64,000 nucleotides of DNA. It comes from Candidatus Poribacteria bacterium. GTDB lineage: Bacteria; Poribacteria; WGA-4E; WGA-3G. The notes beneath the pieces were generated by a model. It saw only the letters and a list, made by a program, of their open reading frames with translations, searched no databases and had not been told where the DNA came from. The DNA lies in NCBI GenBank assembly GCA_958295945.1, contig OY282386.1, positions 3,466,204 through 3,530,203 of the forward strand, written 5' to 3'. The number at the start of each line of letters is the position of its first letter. Within the stretch, counting starts at the first letter, position 1. This document shows, one piece after another, positions 17,660 to 26,700 of this stretch. The translations under genes were made by a program, and so were the position numbers.

Positions 17660-18907
17660 CTATTCCTCTGAGTCTATCAGAGCCTGATAGACGGATTTCC
17701 TGAATTCGCCTTGAAATGGATATTGGTTATTGAGAATCTGTGTCATCAGAATCCCTATGAGTTCTTTTTCTGGGTCAATCCAAAAGTTAGTCCCAGCCAA
17801 ACCACCACCACTGAATGTTCCAGTCGACCGTTGATTTTTTGAGATATTCTCACGCGTAACAACATGGAATCCAAATCCGTAAGACCATCCATCTCTATGA
17901 TATTTTTGATGAGGATAATGCATTAATTCAACGGTCTCGGTATTTAAAATACGCACACTATCCAATTCACCACCATTGAGTAACATCTGACAGAAACGGA
18001 GGTAATCCGTACCAGTTGAAACAAGTCCACCTCCACCAGAGGGAAAGAATGTCATATTATCAGTTGCAAGAGGAGGTCTACCCACAAGATTTAATCCGCC
18101 TGCTTCAGTAGCTCTATAAATCCCTGCAAATCGTCCAACTTTTGATGGTGGCACCGAAAACCCGGTATCATCCATGCCAAGCGGTTTGAAAATCTTCTTT
18201 TGTAGAAAATTTTCAAATGGCATTTCAGATACAACTTCCACAATATAACCGAGAACATCCGTAGAAACACCGTATTTCCAACGTTTACCGGGTTCAAATA
18301 CAAGCGGGATCTTGCTAAGCTTCTCTATCTTTTCTGCTAATGTTGAATGGCTGTCAAATATTTTTAATTTGATATAGAGTTTATCAACAGGTCTATCACC
18401 CCACCCGTAAGTCAATCCGGATGTATGTGTGAGTAAATGCTTGATCGTCATCTTATTCTTGGCAGCATGGGTTTGTGTCTGTTGGTTATTAAAAACCTTT
18501 ATGTCTTTGAATGCTGGAATATATTTCTCAACTGGGTCATCGAGTCTAATGTGTCCCTCGTCATACAGTATCATCACAGCAACACTGGTAATCGGTTTTG
18601 ACATGGAGTAGATTCGAAATATTGTGTCCGATTTAATCGGTTTTTTATTCTCAACATTTTGCATACCGACAGGTTCAAAATGGACAACTTTCCCTTTCCG
18701 TGCAATGACAGTCAAGAAACCCGGCAGTTGTCCTTTGTCAACATAACCTTGCAGTGTAGGTGTGATTACACCAAGTCTTTCACTTGAAACACCAACGTCC
18801 TCTGGTACTGCCTTCGGAAGGCCGTATTCATGGACATCTGTACCAGATCCATAAGCAAGTAGACAAATAAAGAACAGTGGTAATAGCGTAAACTTGAATT
18901 CCCTCAA
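17660..18907 (-). CDS. serine hydrolase, beta-lactamase class C fold, secreted copy
   Basis: A 415-residue paralogue, closest to the middle copy. The hydrophobic N-terminus matches the lipoprotein signal of that copy, but the lipobox Cys is Tyr19 (LLAYGS), so it should be cleaved or anchored differently. The catalytic Ser-Met-Ser-Lys is at 101-104, the Tyr motif reads RWKYGVSTDVLG, and the third region is SGGGLAGTNFWIDP. A TTG start at 18907 follows an AGGAG site. The LamG gene ends 18 bp upstream, so the four genes may be one transcript. Confidence 0.85.
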   Translation of the reverse strand: MREFKFTLLPLFFICLLAYGSGTDVHEYGLPKAVPEDVGVSSERLGVITPTLQGYVDKGQLPGFLTVIARKGKVVHFEPVGMQNVENKKPIKSDTIFRIYSMSKPITSVAVMILYDEGHIRLDDPVEKYIPAFKDIKVFNNQQTQTHAAKNKMTIKHLLTHTSGLTYGWGDRPVDKLYIKLKIFDSHSTLAEKIEKLSKIPLVFEPGKRWKYGVSTDVLGYIVEVVSEMPFENFLQKKIFKPLGMDDTGFSVPPSKVGRFAGIYRATEAGGLNLVGRPPLATDNMTFFPSGGGGLVSTGTDYLRFCQMLLNGGELDSVRILNTETVELMHYPHQKYHRDGWSYGFGFHVVTRENISKNQRSTGTFSGGGLAGTNFWIDPEKELIGILMTQILNNQYPFQGEFRKSVYQALIDSEE

Positions 18908-18925
18908 ATGAGTCTCCTGATTAAT

Positions 18926-19723
18926 TTACGGAACCTGTTTGATATAACCCCATCGTGTAGTTAATTTTGATCGTGGGTCAACACTAAGAATTTGGGCTAA
19001 ACCTACATTCATTGCTTCGTTTATTTCCGCTTCAGATCGGGCTACGTTAGAGATACGTATCTCCTCAATAATTCCCAGAAGTCCATTAGGATTATCTTTC
19101 TGTGGTACACCTATAGTAATCGCATCGTTACTTTGAAATGTAACCTCATTTGGCTTTTGACCTTCTAATTTACCATCTACATAAAGCCGACCTATTTTCC
19201 CATCAAACGTAAATGCAAGATGTCGCCACGTGTTGTCTGTAATCACAGTGGTCGCATTCATATTAAATGCACATCCTCCATTTGCTCCTATCTGTGCATG
19301 TAAGACATTTGCAACATTATGTACCCAAATCCCATAGTTTCGGTTTGTACATCCTGCTTGCTGTTTGCAGACAATACCTTGCCATTTCCCGGTTGCAGAT
19401 GCAACTTTAACCCACGCTTCAATACTAAGCGTTTCTAATTCCAGTTTGTTAGTCGAATTAACGACGATATAACCACTCGCATCGCCAGGGAATTCCAAGC
19501 CTGTTCCTAACTTTGCTTCGACCCAATTGAGTTTGCCAGTTATTTTTCCATCGTGTCCATTACCAGAAGCATCTCGGACTGTATTCCCACCTCCTTCTTC
19601 AAACAGCCACACTGCAACGGTATTTCTATCTACTCGTGAGTATGATGATAGGATACAAACGAACATCATAATAGTGATGATTGTGAGACTTATTTGCTTT
19701 TTATTCAATGGCTTTAAATCCAT
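18926..19723 (-). CDS. secreted LamG/concanavalin-A-like protein
   Basis: A 265-residue exported protein. After an N-terminal membrane helix (ISLTIITIMMFVCILSSY) comes one LamG-type jelly-roll domain, from VAVWLFEEGGGNTVRDASGN to IGIIEEIRISNVARS-like text near residue 230. The motifs DNTWRHLAFTFDG and GRLYVDGKLEGQ are typical. Such domains bind sugars or proteins at the cell surface. A strong AGGAGGG site precedes the ATG. It is the first gene ahead of the three serine hydrolases; a cell-surface partnership is inferred from position only. Confidence 0.82.
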   Translation of the reverse strand: MDLKPLNKKQISLTIITIMMFVCILSSYSRVDRNTVAVWLFEEGGGNTVRDASGNGHDGKITGKLNWVEAKLGTGLEFPGDASGYIVVNSTNKLELETLSIEAWVKVASATGKWQGIVCKQQAGCTNRNYGIWVHNVANVLHAQIGANGGCAFNMNATTVITDNTWRHLAFTFDGKIGRLYVDGKLEGQKPNEVTFQSNDAITIGVPQKDNPNGLLGIIEEIRISNVARSEAEINEAMNVGLAQILSVDPRSKLTTRWGYIKQVP

Positions 19724-19826
19724 GTTTCTTCCCTCCTATGTTGAAGGTATATGTTCTGTTGAACAAATATCTCGAAGAGTTATGTAACTGCAGAGTCAGT
19801 TGTTTGGGTTACATATTGGTTTAGGG

Positions 19827-19921
19827 TTGTTTTGAGACTGTGCTTATGTTATCAGTTCAACAGTGCTAAATATGCGGGGTCTATGATTTTAGTTGTTTTG
19901 AAACTGTGCTTATGTTATCAG
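19827..19921. repeat. 30-bp direct repeat, two copies
   Basis: The segment GTTGTTTTGAAACTGTGCTT plus TATGTTATCAG occurs at 19827-19856 (one base different) and 19892-19921, 65 bp apart. It lies in the 600-bp gene-poor stretch upstream of the LamG gene, next to a transposase remnant, and may mark old insertion ends. Nothing else is recognised in 19724-19926. Confidence 0.6.
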
Positions 19922-19959
19922 ATAGTAGATTTTCTGTCAAGATTGAGAAGCGTTGTTTT

Positions 19960-20043
19960 TCATTCATGCAGAATGCCAAACGCGCATTCTGCCAACCCAT
20001 TTTTGACGATGAGTATAGATTGACATCTTGGACAATGCTTCAT
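19960..20043 (-). pseudogene. remnant of a transposase zinc-finger N-terminus (IS1/InsA-like)
   Basis: A 27-codon frame reads MKHCPRCQSILIVKNGLAEC, the zinc-knuckle start typical of InsA-type transposase subunits. A 25-bp hairpin (19968-19992) then interrupts it. Beyond the hairpin, in another frame, NEKQRF appears near 19933-19955, matching the expected next motif. No catalytic part follows. I read this as an eroded insertion sequence hit by a hairpin element. Confidence 0.45.
19968..19992. repeat. hairpin with CAAACGC loop, copy 1
   Basis: A 9-bp perfect stem (GCAGAATGC and GCATTCTGC) closes the 7-nt loop CAAACGC. The same loop with a different stem is at 40573-40593. It interrupts the transposase remnant at this site. 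Confidence 0.7.
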
Positions 20044-20097
20044 GGTATCCTCCGGTAAGAGTCTGTTTGTTTTCATGAGGATATAGGTTTTAGCCAG

Positions 20098-20236
20098 ATA
20101 AGTCAATGAAAGAATTAGTCTATTTTTTCATTGACAACTTCTGTCATAAATGTTAACATTGTTTCAGTTGAGATGAGGCAGCGAGATTCAGAAGGTATCT
20201 TGCTAATTTTTGCATCATTATTTGGTTAACACCCTC
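20098..20236. repeat. 139-bp direct repeat, left copy
   Basis: It is nearly identical to 20985-21123 and exactly the same length. It opens with a hairpin (GTCAATGAAA and TTTCATTGAC) and ends GGTTAACACCCTC. The two copies flank 748 bp holding two small genes and a truncated DNA methylase. They resemble either the scars of an insertion or two copies of a small mobile element. Confidence 0.85.
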
Positions 20237-20321
20237 ATAAATTATAACACTTATGATGTCTAATTAAAAGCGATATTTCAGTTGACTTAATTGAAATCTT
20301 AAGTTTTAATGCAGATAAATC

Positions 20322-20531
20322 ATGAACTGGCACGAATTTTTTAAACGATTCACAATCGTTACTTCTATCCTGACAATTCCAATCGTAGGCATTATTGGAG
20401 GCATTGTGTACGAGGTAAGCAGTCCTTACCTTTTTCTTGCTCCTGCGGGTGTTATCGGGCTGCCACTTGCAATTGGGCAGTGGATCGTCTTTTTCCTAAT
20501 CCGTTGGATTGTCCGCGGACTAAAAAAGTAA
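20322..20531 (+). CDS. small two-helix membrane protein
   Basis: A 69-residue protein beginning MNWHEFFKRF. It has two membrane helices, about 12-34 (IVTSILTIPIVGIIGGIVYE) and 38-62 (LFLAPAGVIGLPLAIGQWIV), and a basic end RGLKK. No family is recognised. It is followed 10 bp later by a 39-codon frame and then by the truncated methylase, all in the same direction and all between the two 139-bp repeats. Confidence 0.6.
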   Translation: MNWHEFFKRFTIVTSILTIPIVGIIGGIVYEVSSPYLFLAPAGVIGLPLAIGQWIVFFLIRWIVRGLKK

Positions 20532-20541
20532 AGGAAACATT

Positions 20542-20661
20542 ATGTTATTTCAGAAACGATTTGAAACGACAGAAAAAGAAACAAAACAAAGGATAATATC
20601 CGAAATGGGGATACGTCTCTACTCAAATGGTTGTCCAATGGACTACGAAACTCGTGTGTGA
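20542..20661 (+). CDS. 39-residue hypothetical protein
   Basis: A short frame starting MLFQKRFETTEKETKQRIIS and ending in YETRV. It has an AAGGAAA site seven bases before its ATG and follows the small membrane protein closely. The charged, helical sequence has no recognised motif. It could be a small regulatory protein or the remains of a longer one. Confidence 0.4.
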   Translation: MLFQKRFETTEKETKQRIISEMGIRLYSNGCPMDYETRV

Positions 20662-20693
20662 GTTAGTTAGCAAATTTAAAAAATGATTAACCC

Positions 20694-20996
20694 ATGAAAA
20701 TAACTCCCCACTTCAACACCCTCTACTACGGCGACTGCCTGGACATCATGGCAGAATTTGACGACAACTACGTTGACTTAATCTGCTTGGATCCGCCATT
20801 CAACTCCAACCGCAGATACAACACCATCTTCAAAGGCAGCGGACTCCGCGACATAGACCCACAACTCAAAGCATTTGACGACACATGGGACTGGAACTCC
20901 GACTCCGCAGACAGAGTCAAACGCGTCAAATCTGCCATCGCCAACCCAGCCTCCAAAGTCATAGAGGCATTTGAAATATGCATAATAAGTCAATGA
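20694..20996 (+). pseudogene. site-specific DNA methyltransferase, truncated by the 139-bp repeat
   Basis: The first 97 residues are those of a beta-class amino-methyltransferase: FNTLYYGDCLDIMAEFDDNY, then motif IV DPPFNSNRRY (LICLDPPF). At 20985 the 139-bp repeat begins and the frame ends four codons later. The SAM-binding DPF/FxGxG region and target-recognition part are gone, so it cannot work. The codon use here is richer in C and G than in the flanking genes, hinting at separate origin. Confidence 0.8.
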
Positions 20997-21123
20997 AAGA
21001 ATTAGTCTATTTTTTCATTGACAACTTCTGTCATAAATGTTAGAGTTGTTTCAGTTGAGATGAGGCAGCGAGATTCAGAGGGTATCTTGCTTATTTTTGC
21101 ATCATTATTTGGTTAACACCCTC
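20985..21123. repeat. 139-bp direct repeat, right copy
   Basis: Second copy of the repeat at 20098-20236, differing at only a few bases (for example GTTAGAGTTG here versus GTTAACATTG). Its first bases supply the stop codon of the truncated methylase, so this copy or the deletion it caused destroyed that gene. Confidence 0.85.
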
Positions 21124-21210
21124 CAATAATGATCGCGTGACACGTTGGACAAATAGTAATTACAATCCGCTGAGAGTCAGATGGATACTTACACGGAAAT
21201 AAAAACACAC

Positions 21211-21252
21211 AAAAACCCCGTGCCATTCCAAATTTAGAAGCACGGGGTTTTT
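21211..21252. terminator. bidirectional rho-independent terminator
   Basis: AAAAACCCCGTGC pairs with GCACGGGGTTTTT around a 16-nt loop, giving a strong GC stem with A and T runs on both sides. It lies 40 bp beyond the stop of the ferredoxin-NADP reductase gene and would end that minus-strand transcript. Read the other way it would stop anything coming from the damaged methylase cassette. Confidence 0.85.
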
Positions 21253-21291
21253 ACTATTTAAGCTGATATATAAATGTTGTGCTTAATTACT

Positions 21292-22062
21292 CTACTCCTT
21301 AATAACAAAAAACTTCTCCTCTTTAATCCGTTCTTCAGGAAAACGCGCACGCGCCCAAATCGCCTTAGAATTCTCAATCATCTGCGGATGACCGCAAGCA
21401 TACACAACCGAATTCGTATGGTCAAACCCTAGTTGATCACCATATTTCCGAATAACATCCTCAGCACGACCACTTTCACCTTCCCATTCCGGGTCTTCCC
21501 ACGGACGACTCACAGTCGGAACAAAAGTGAACCACTCCTCTTGAGCAGCCAATTCATTCATTTCATCCATATAATAACCGAGTTCCCAAGAACGACTTGC
21601 ACCCACAATAGCAATAATCTCATGTGGACTGGATTTGCCCTGTTCCTGTTCAATCTTCAGTGTGCGGGCAATACTGATATAAGGTGCAGCACCTGTGACA
21701 GTCCCCGCCATAACATGACGAGTCATCCCACTCTCAGTATCCATCACGAATTTTCCAACAAGGCGATCCCGGATGAAAACAGTATCACCCAGTTTCAACT
21801 CCCAGAAGAGTGGGGTTGTAACACCCTCAGGCACCAACTCAACAAAAACTTCCATAAAAGGTTCATGCGGAGATGAGACTATAGAATAGGGACGTTGGAC
21901 AATCTTCTCGTCAACTTCAAATCCGATAGTCGCATATTGTCCGGGAATAAAAGGGAGTTGCTGATCCGTTTTGAATTTAAAAGCCGCTAAATCTTCAGAA
22001 AAATCTTCACGTTCAATGAGTTCACCAATACAGTATCGCGATCTGGAACTTTTTCTTTGCAT
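21292..22062 (-). CDS. ferredoxin-NADP reductase-like flavoprotein
   Basis: A 256-residue oxidoreductase of the FNR/Fpr fold. The FAD site is QRPYSIVSSP with the preceding PGQYATIGF. The NADP-binding half starts with VMAGTVTGAAPYISIARTL and later reads VYACGHPQMIE. The C-terminus ends EEKFFVIKE, as in bacterial Fpr enzymes. Such enzymes move electrons between NADPH and ferredoxin or flavodoxin. The ATG at 22062 follows AAGGAT at the right distance; a TTG 15 bases upstream is less likely. The gene stands alone, with its own terminator. Confidence 0.87.
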   Translation of the reverse strand: MQRKSSRSRYCIGELIEREDFSEDLAAFKFKTDQQLPFIPGQYATIGFEVDEKIVQRPYSIVSSPHEPFMEVFVELVPEGVTTPLFWELKLGDTVFIRDRLVGKFVMDTESGMTRHVMAGTVTGAAPYISIARTLKIEQEQGKSSPHEIIAIVGASRSWELGYYMDEMNELAAQEEWFTFVPTVSRPWEDPEWEGESGRAEDVIRKYGDQLGFDHTNSVVYACGHPQMIENSKAIWARARFPEERIKEEKFFVIKE

Positions 22063-22232
22063 TTTCTTATCCTTCAAATTATTATTTCGGTTCTGTTAAA
22101 CTACCATATATTATACTAAATCCCAAAGTCTATATCAATTATTTTTTCTTAGTTATGAATCTATGACAAACATCAAATGAATTCTTGAAGCTATGAAATA
22201 CTGCTTGTTTTTAGAAGGTTCACGTGTTAAAC

Positions 22233-22335
22233 TATGGTGAAGTATAAAAATATATCTACACTTTCTATCTACGGTAGGCGAGGTTTCCTAACCTCGCCTA
22301 AGGAATGTGTCCAAGGACTTCAATAATTTACCATA
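22233..22335. repeat. 103-bp small inverted-repeat element
   Basis: Bounded by TATGGT and ACCATA ends in inverse orientation, with a strong central hairpin at 22275-22300. The stem is TAGGCGAGGTT with AACCTCGCCTA and the loop is TCCT. Its left 45 bp match the sequence at 62090-62134. It occupies most of the 329-bp gap between the reductase and WD40 genes. Confidence 0.7.
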
Positions 22336-22391
22336 ATCACAAAAATGAGAAAGACATCTCAGGAATGAATCTTGTGAAAAGGAGTCTGTAA

Positions 22392-24449
22392 ATGAAAAGA
22401 TGTTACTTTATCTATGCAGTCCCCTTGTTGATTGTAAACTTGTTTACATTAGATGCAAGCCTGGCGCAAGATTACACAACCCAGTGGCACTTGCCTGAGG
22501 GAGTGATCGCGCGTCTCGGTAGAGGATTAGTTTACGACATCAAATATTCGCCAGATGGATCTCAGTTTGCTGTCGCGACTTCTATAGGAATTTGGATATA
22601 TGATGCACTCGCAGGCAAAGATATCAAGTTTCTAAACACACCAGACAATAGAATCAACATAGTGGCATTTTCGCCTGATGGTAACATGATCGCCAGCGCA
22701 TCAGGGAGTGAAGTGCTACTGTGGGATATAGATGCAGAAAAACCCTTTATGACTTTAACCGCCCCCGCTGAAATCAAAATCTTATCTTTCTCGACGGATG
22801 GAACAAAACTCACTTGTGTTGGAAATGAGGGACAGATTCGCGTATGGAATTTCGGCACCAAAAAAACGCAAATGGAATTTGAGGATATAAAGTTTGGTTC
22901 AGAGTATCTGATAGGTTCATGGTTCAAGTCGGTTGCGGTCTCTCCAGATGGCCAGTTATTGGCTGCAGTATTTTTTGCCCAGCGAGCATATCAATTTCGA
23001 GTGTGGAACATTAAAACTGGGAAGTACCTGATATCTGTAACCAGTAACGATAAACATAGGACAGGACTTGTGTTTTCACCTGATAGTGAAATCCTTGCAA
23101 GCGGCGGTCACATCGGAGCTATTCGATTTGCAAATTTGGAATTTGCTAAACGTCAGGAAACTTCTATTCGACCTACTAATAGTAGATTTATTACATTAAC
23201 TTTTTCACCAAAAGGCAGGTTCCTTGCTACTGCCCATGGGGATGGTGTGAGGTTGTGGAAAAAAGCAGTTGAACGAAAGCCACCATGGACACCAGTTATA
23301 GGCGAAGATAATCACCAGCTAATACTCAATAAAGGTAAAAACGATATTAATAAGTTGGCGTTTTCACCAGACGAAACCACGCTGCTTGCTGTCAGTAGTC
23401 ATGGTACAATCAGGGCGTGGAACACTATTACATGGAACCAAGGGTTCTGTTTGACAAAACATCTGCGTTCCATAAAGAGGCTTAAGTTTTCCAAGGTAGA
23501 TGGTGCGCTTACCCATGTACTCACCAGCTATTCAGGTTCGGGAAACATCCGAATACAACAATGGGATATGAATCTGGCGGAACAACTTTTTACTGAATAC
23601 TTAGATATCAAGGGCAGTGGTACAATTTCACTTGCCGGTAAAACTGTCGTTTGCAATAATTGGGATGGTTCTTTAGATGTGTGGGATGTTCAAACCAAAC
23701 AGCAGTTCACTATTTTAAAAGGACAACCGACAAGGGATCCACATAACCAATTGACAATTTCATCTGATGGTAAGATCGTTGCAAGTGGTGGTAGAGATAC
23801 AGTTATTCGAGTTTGGGATACCACCAATTCCGATATGAACATGCCTCAATACACTCTTAAAGGGCATACTGCACCAATTTGGAGATTAGCATTTTCACCG
23901 AATGGAAAAACTTTGGTTTCCAGCAGTTGGAACGCTACAAATTGGGAGTCTAAAATTCGCATCTGGAACATGACTGATGGAACACCATCACACACTATAA
24001 CAAAACATAGAAATAGAGTTGAGACATTAGCGTTCTCACCTGATGGAAAAATTCTCGTGTCTGCAAGTAATGACTCTACAATTCGTTTATGGAACACGGT
24101 CAACGCCACTCAAATTTCTGTTATCAGAAACCAAAACGGAGTAAGAACTTTACAGTTTGCTCCGGATGACAAAACATTATTAATTGGCAAGTGGAATGGA
24201 ACGATTCATCTTGCGAACATAGACATTAATTACAATTTGCCACTTGTAAATTTGTTATCGTCAATGCTCAACGGATTGAAGAATTCCATCTCAAAGGAAG
24301 ACCCTATTCCATTTTTTAGGGGGCATATAGGGGCGGTGTCGGAATTGAAATTCTCTCCTAACGGCAAAATTCTTGCCAGTGGAAGCAGGGATGGCACAAT
24401 TCTTCTCTGGGATTGGGAAAAAGTTCAGCAACGGTTGAGTGACAATTAG
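22392..24449 (+). CDS. exported WD40 beta-propeller protein
   Basis: A 685-residue protein with a signal peptide (CYFIYAVPLLIVNLFTLDAS, cleaved near AQD). The rest is WD40 repeats, about a dozen, each with the pattern LAFSPDGKxLxSxSxDxTIRxWD. Clear units are near residues 46, 88, 130, 175, 225, 275, 320, 455, 490, 545, 585 and 640. That is enough for two propellers. They would form a protein-binding platform in the periplasm. An AAGGAG site precedes the ATG. It stands alone on the plus strand and converges with the sulfatase-like gene. No catalytic domain is attached. Confidence 0.87.
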   Translation: MKRCYFIYAVPLLIVNLFTLDASLAQDYTTQWHLPEGVIARLGRGLVYDIKYSPDGSQFAVATSIGIWIYDALAGKDIKFLNTPDNRINIVAFSPDGNMIASASGSEVLLWDIDAEKPFMTLTAPAEIKILSFSTDGTKLTCVGNEGQIRVWNFGTKKTQMEFEDIKFGSEYLIGSWFKSVAVSPDGQLLAAVFFAQRAYQFRVWNIKTGKYLISVTSNDKHRTGLVFSPDSEILASGGHIGAIRFANLEFAKRQETSIRPTNSRFITLTFSPKGRFLATAHGDGVRLWKKAVERKPPWTPVIGEDNHQLILNKGKNDINKLAFSPDETTLLAVSSHGTIRAWNTITWNQGFCLTKHLRSIKRLKFSKVDGALTHVLTSYSGSGNIRIQQWDMNLAEQLFTEYLDIKGSGTISLAGKTVVCNNWDGSLDVWDVQTKQQFTILKGQPTRDPHNQLTISSDGKIVASGGRDTVIRVWDTTNSDMNMPQYTLKGHTAPIWRLAFSPNGKTLVSSSWNATNWESKIRIWNMTDGTPSHTITKHRNRVETLAFSPDGKILVSASNDSTIRLWNTVNATQISVIRNQNGVRTLQFAPDDKTLLIGKWNGTIHLANIDINYNLPLVNLLSSMLNGLKNSISKEDPIPFFRGHIGAVSELKFSPNGKILASGSRDGTILLWDWEKVQQRLSDN

Positions 24450-24522
24450 ATTGATCAATCGGTTGCTACGATTTCCTAACCGCACCGATTCAATATAATT
24501 GAATTGTCAATCTCACGTTAGA

Positions 24523-25959
24523 TTACATCTCAGCCAACTTCTTCTGCAGCCACACCCGCATCGGGGCATGTCCAGGATCACACACCTCTATGAAATGTCC
24601 AGGCAGTGGTTGTCCTATCAATGCTTCTATATCTCTACGACGTTCAGATACAACTTCAGGGTGATCACTCGCAACGTTATTCCTTTCATCAGGATCGGTT
24701 CGTATGTCAAATAGTTCATCCCCTTTGTTATCTCTATACCCAACAGAAGTGCAGAAATTCCAATGGTCATCGCGTACACTCACACGTCCGACTGCATTAC
24801 CCGTTGCAAAACCTGCCCAACCATTGATGATACGTTCACGTAGGAATGCCTTCTTTTGCGTAACGAGTTGCCACATATCTTCACCATCAGTCCATCCGCA
24901 CGGAATGTCAACAAGATTGAGCAGTGTCGGCATCAGATCGTGGTTTTGCACAAAAGCAAATATCTCCTTGTTATGCGGTCCTGAAGGATGACGAATCATC
25001 AGGTTTAGTTGTGTATTGAAAGGGTGGAGTTTGTTTGCACCTTTACCAAAACTCCCATGGTCGCGCATTTGCGTCCCATGGTCAGACATAACTACGATAA
25101 TCGTCTCATCACGCATATTAAGTGCTTCAATCTTATCCAACAACACACCAACCCATTTGTCTACAAAGGTCACTTCACCGAAATAGAGTGCTTCAATCCT
25201 GTCGCGTTCCTCCTCAGAAGGTCCACCACCTTCATTCACACTACCGGGAGTGATAAAGTCTTTGCCTGTATAGTCCGGCATATAAATATCTGCATAGGAT
25301 TTCGGTGGATCCCAAGGTTCATGCGGGTCGAAACTATCCACCCATAGAAAGAAAGGACCGACTGAGTGATTATCTTCAAGCCAATCAGCAGCAGCACGGA
25401 AAACACGAGCACAACTATAATCATCTTCCGATTGACGATGACGTTGCGACAGAAGATAGTTTACAATTCCCACATGTCGTTGCCAGTTGATAGGTTCACG
25501 AACATGCTTTTTGAGAGTGTCCTCAATCAATCTTGGATCTCCACTGTGCCAATTATCTGATTCCTGTCCACGAATGAAATCAAAATGTGCAAAACCGCGA
25601 GAGAAGTTCATTGTCGGTTTGAACATGTGATATGTATCTGCAATCAAAGCAGTCAGATACCCGCGATCCAATAGCACCTCAGCGATGGTATCCTGTTCTG
25701 GTGGTATTTTGTGCCAACCGGGTGCGTGATGCCAATGTCCACGCCGATCAAAGTTATATTTCCACGGAAAACTCCGCATGCCAGTGAAGTTACCCCGTCG
25801 TATCTGTAACGTCGGTTGACCTTCACCAAAAGCGCGTGTAAAACGGACACTGTCCTCGGCAAACGCATCAAGGTTCGGTGTCTGCACATGACTGAACTTC
25901 TTACCTTTTCCAATGATGTCTGCTCTAAAAGTGTCTAAACAGATACAAACAATATTCAT
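24523..25959 (-). CDS. sulfatase-like hydrolase lacking the formylglycine cysteine
   Basis: A 478-residue alkaline-phosphatase-superfamily protein. Metal ligands are present at the start (VCICLDTFRAD), in SDHGTQMRDHGSFGKG and around residue 310. The usual sulfatase Cys-x-Pro-x-Arg is here Thr50-Leu-Gln-Ile-Arg54 (GQPTLQIRRGNFTG), so no formylglycine can form. Related superfamily members with Thr or Ser act on phosphate or phosphonate esters. The C-terminus has the LFDIRTDPDERNNVASDHPE segment typical of bacterial sulfatases. No signal peptide is present, so it is probably cytoplasmic. It lies 4 bp after pyrF in the same run. Confidence 0.82.
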   Translation of the reverse strand: MNIVCICLDTFRADIIGKGKKFSHVQTPNLDAFAEDSVRFTRAFGEGQPTLQIRRGNFTGMRSFPWKYNFDRRGHWHHAPGWHKIPPEQDTIAEVLLDRGYLTALIADTYHMFKPTMNFSRGFAHFDFIRGQESDNWHSGDPRLIEDTLKKHVREPINWQRHVGIVNYLLSQRHRQSEDDYSCARVFRAAADWLEDNHSVGPFFLWVDSFDPHEPWDPPKSYADIYMPDYTGKDFITPGSVNEGGGPSEEERDRIEALYFGEVTFVDKWVGVLLDKIEALNMRDETIIVVMSDHGTQMRDHGSFGKGANKLHPFNTQLNLMIRHPSGPHNKEIFAFVQNHDLMPTLLNLVDIPCGWTDGEDMWQLVTQKKAFLRERIINGWAGFATGNAVGRVSVRDDHWNFCTSVGYRDNKGDELFDIRTDPDERNNVASDHPEVVSERRRDIEALIGQPLPGHFIEVCDPGHAPMRVWLQKKLAEM

Positions 25960-25963
25960 GCAG

Positions 25964-26683
25964 TTATGCTCCTTTCATTTCTTCTAAAATTCTTTCAGCT
26001 GCCTCAGATGGATTATCATCTTCAATAATCGGTCTTCCAACAACAAGAAAGTCTGCCCCACGATTTATGGCTTCAGCAGGTGTTGTCCTACGACGTTGAT
26101 CTCCTATCTCTGCCCATTTAGGTCGTATCCCTGGTGTGACTATTAAAAATTTGTCCCCGCATGCTTTTCGTATCGGTTCAATCTCCAACGGTGATGCCAC
26201 AACGCCATCTAATCCAGCCTCTTTTGCTTGTTCTGCCAAATAGATGACTTGATCCGTGATCTCTCGTTCTGAACCGAAGTCCGACTGAAATCCTTGTTCA
26301 TCTATACTTGTCAGAATGGTTACACCGAGTAGTTTAGGTCTTGTTATTCCAGCTTCCTTTGCAGCTTCATCCGCACTGATACGAGCTGCTTGCATCATGT
26401 CAACCCCACCCGATGCATGCATATTGATCATGTTCGCACCGTGTCTTGTCATTGTACCGACATCGCGTGCCACTGTATTTGGAATATCATGGAACTTCAA
26501 ATCCAGAAATGTCTTAAACTTCCTTTCACGCATCCATGCAAATATACCATTTCCAACCGTTGTATATGCCTGAAATCCAATCTTTACCCAGGAAACTTCA
26601 TTCCAAAGCATTTCTGTTATCCAATCAATTTCTTCTCCATCATCCGTATCCAGTGCAACTATCAATTTGTTCTTCAATTTCAT
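25964..26683 (-). CDS. pyrF: orotidine 5'-phosphate decarboxylase
   Basis: A 239-residue TIM-barrel enzyme that makes UMP from OMP, the last step of pyrimidine synthesis. The first Asp is in VALDTDD, and the catalytic signature DLKFHDIPNTV has Lys63 and Asp66. The phosphate-binding end reads VTPGIRPKW and GADFLVVGRPI. Length and motifs match the short bacterial PyrF group. It lies between argH (17 bp upstream) and the sulfatase-like gene (4 bp downstream), so the three are likely one transcript. Confidence 0.95.
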   Translation of the reverse strand: MKLKNKLIVALDTDDGEEIDWITEMLWNEVSWVKIGFQAYTTVGNGIFAWMRERKFKTFLDLKFHDIPNTVARDVGTMTRHGANMINMHASGGVDMMQAARISADEAAKEAGITRPKLLGVTILTSIDEQGFQSDFGSEREITDQVIYLAEQAKEAGLDGVVASPLEIEPIRKACGDKFLIVTPGIRPKWAEIGDQRRRTTPAEAINRGADFLVVGRPIIEDDNPSEAAERILEEMKGA

Positions 26684-26700
26684 TTCTCCATATTTAAAGT

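Noticed and set aside
24450-24522. Terminator between the WD40 and sulfatase-like genes
   Set aside because: Short A/T-rich palindromes are present, but no GC stem with a T run; too weak to list.
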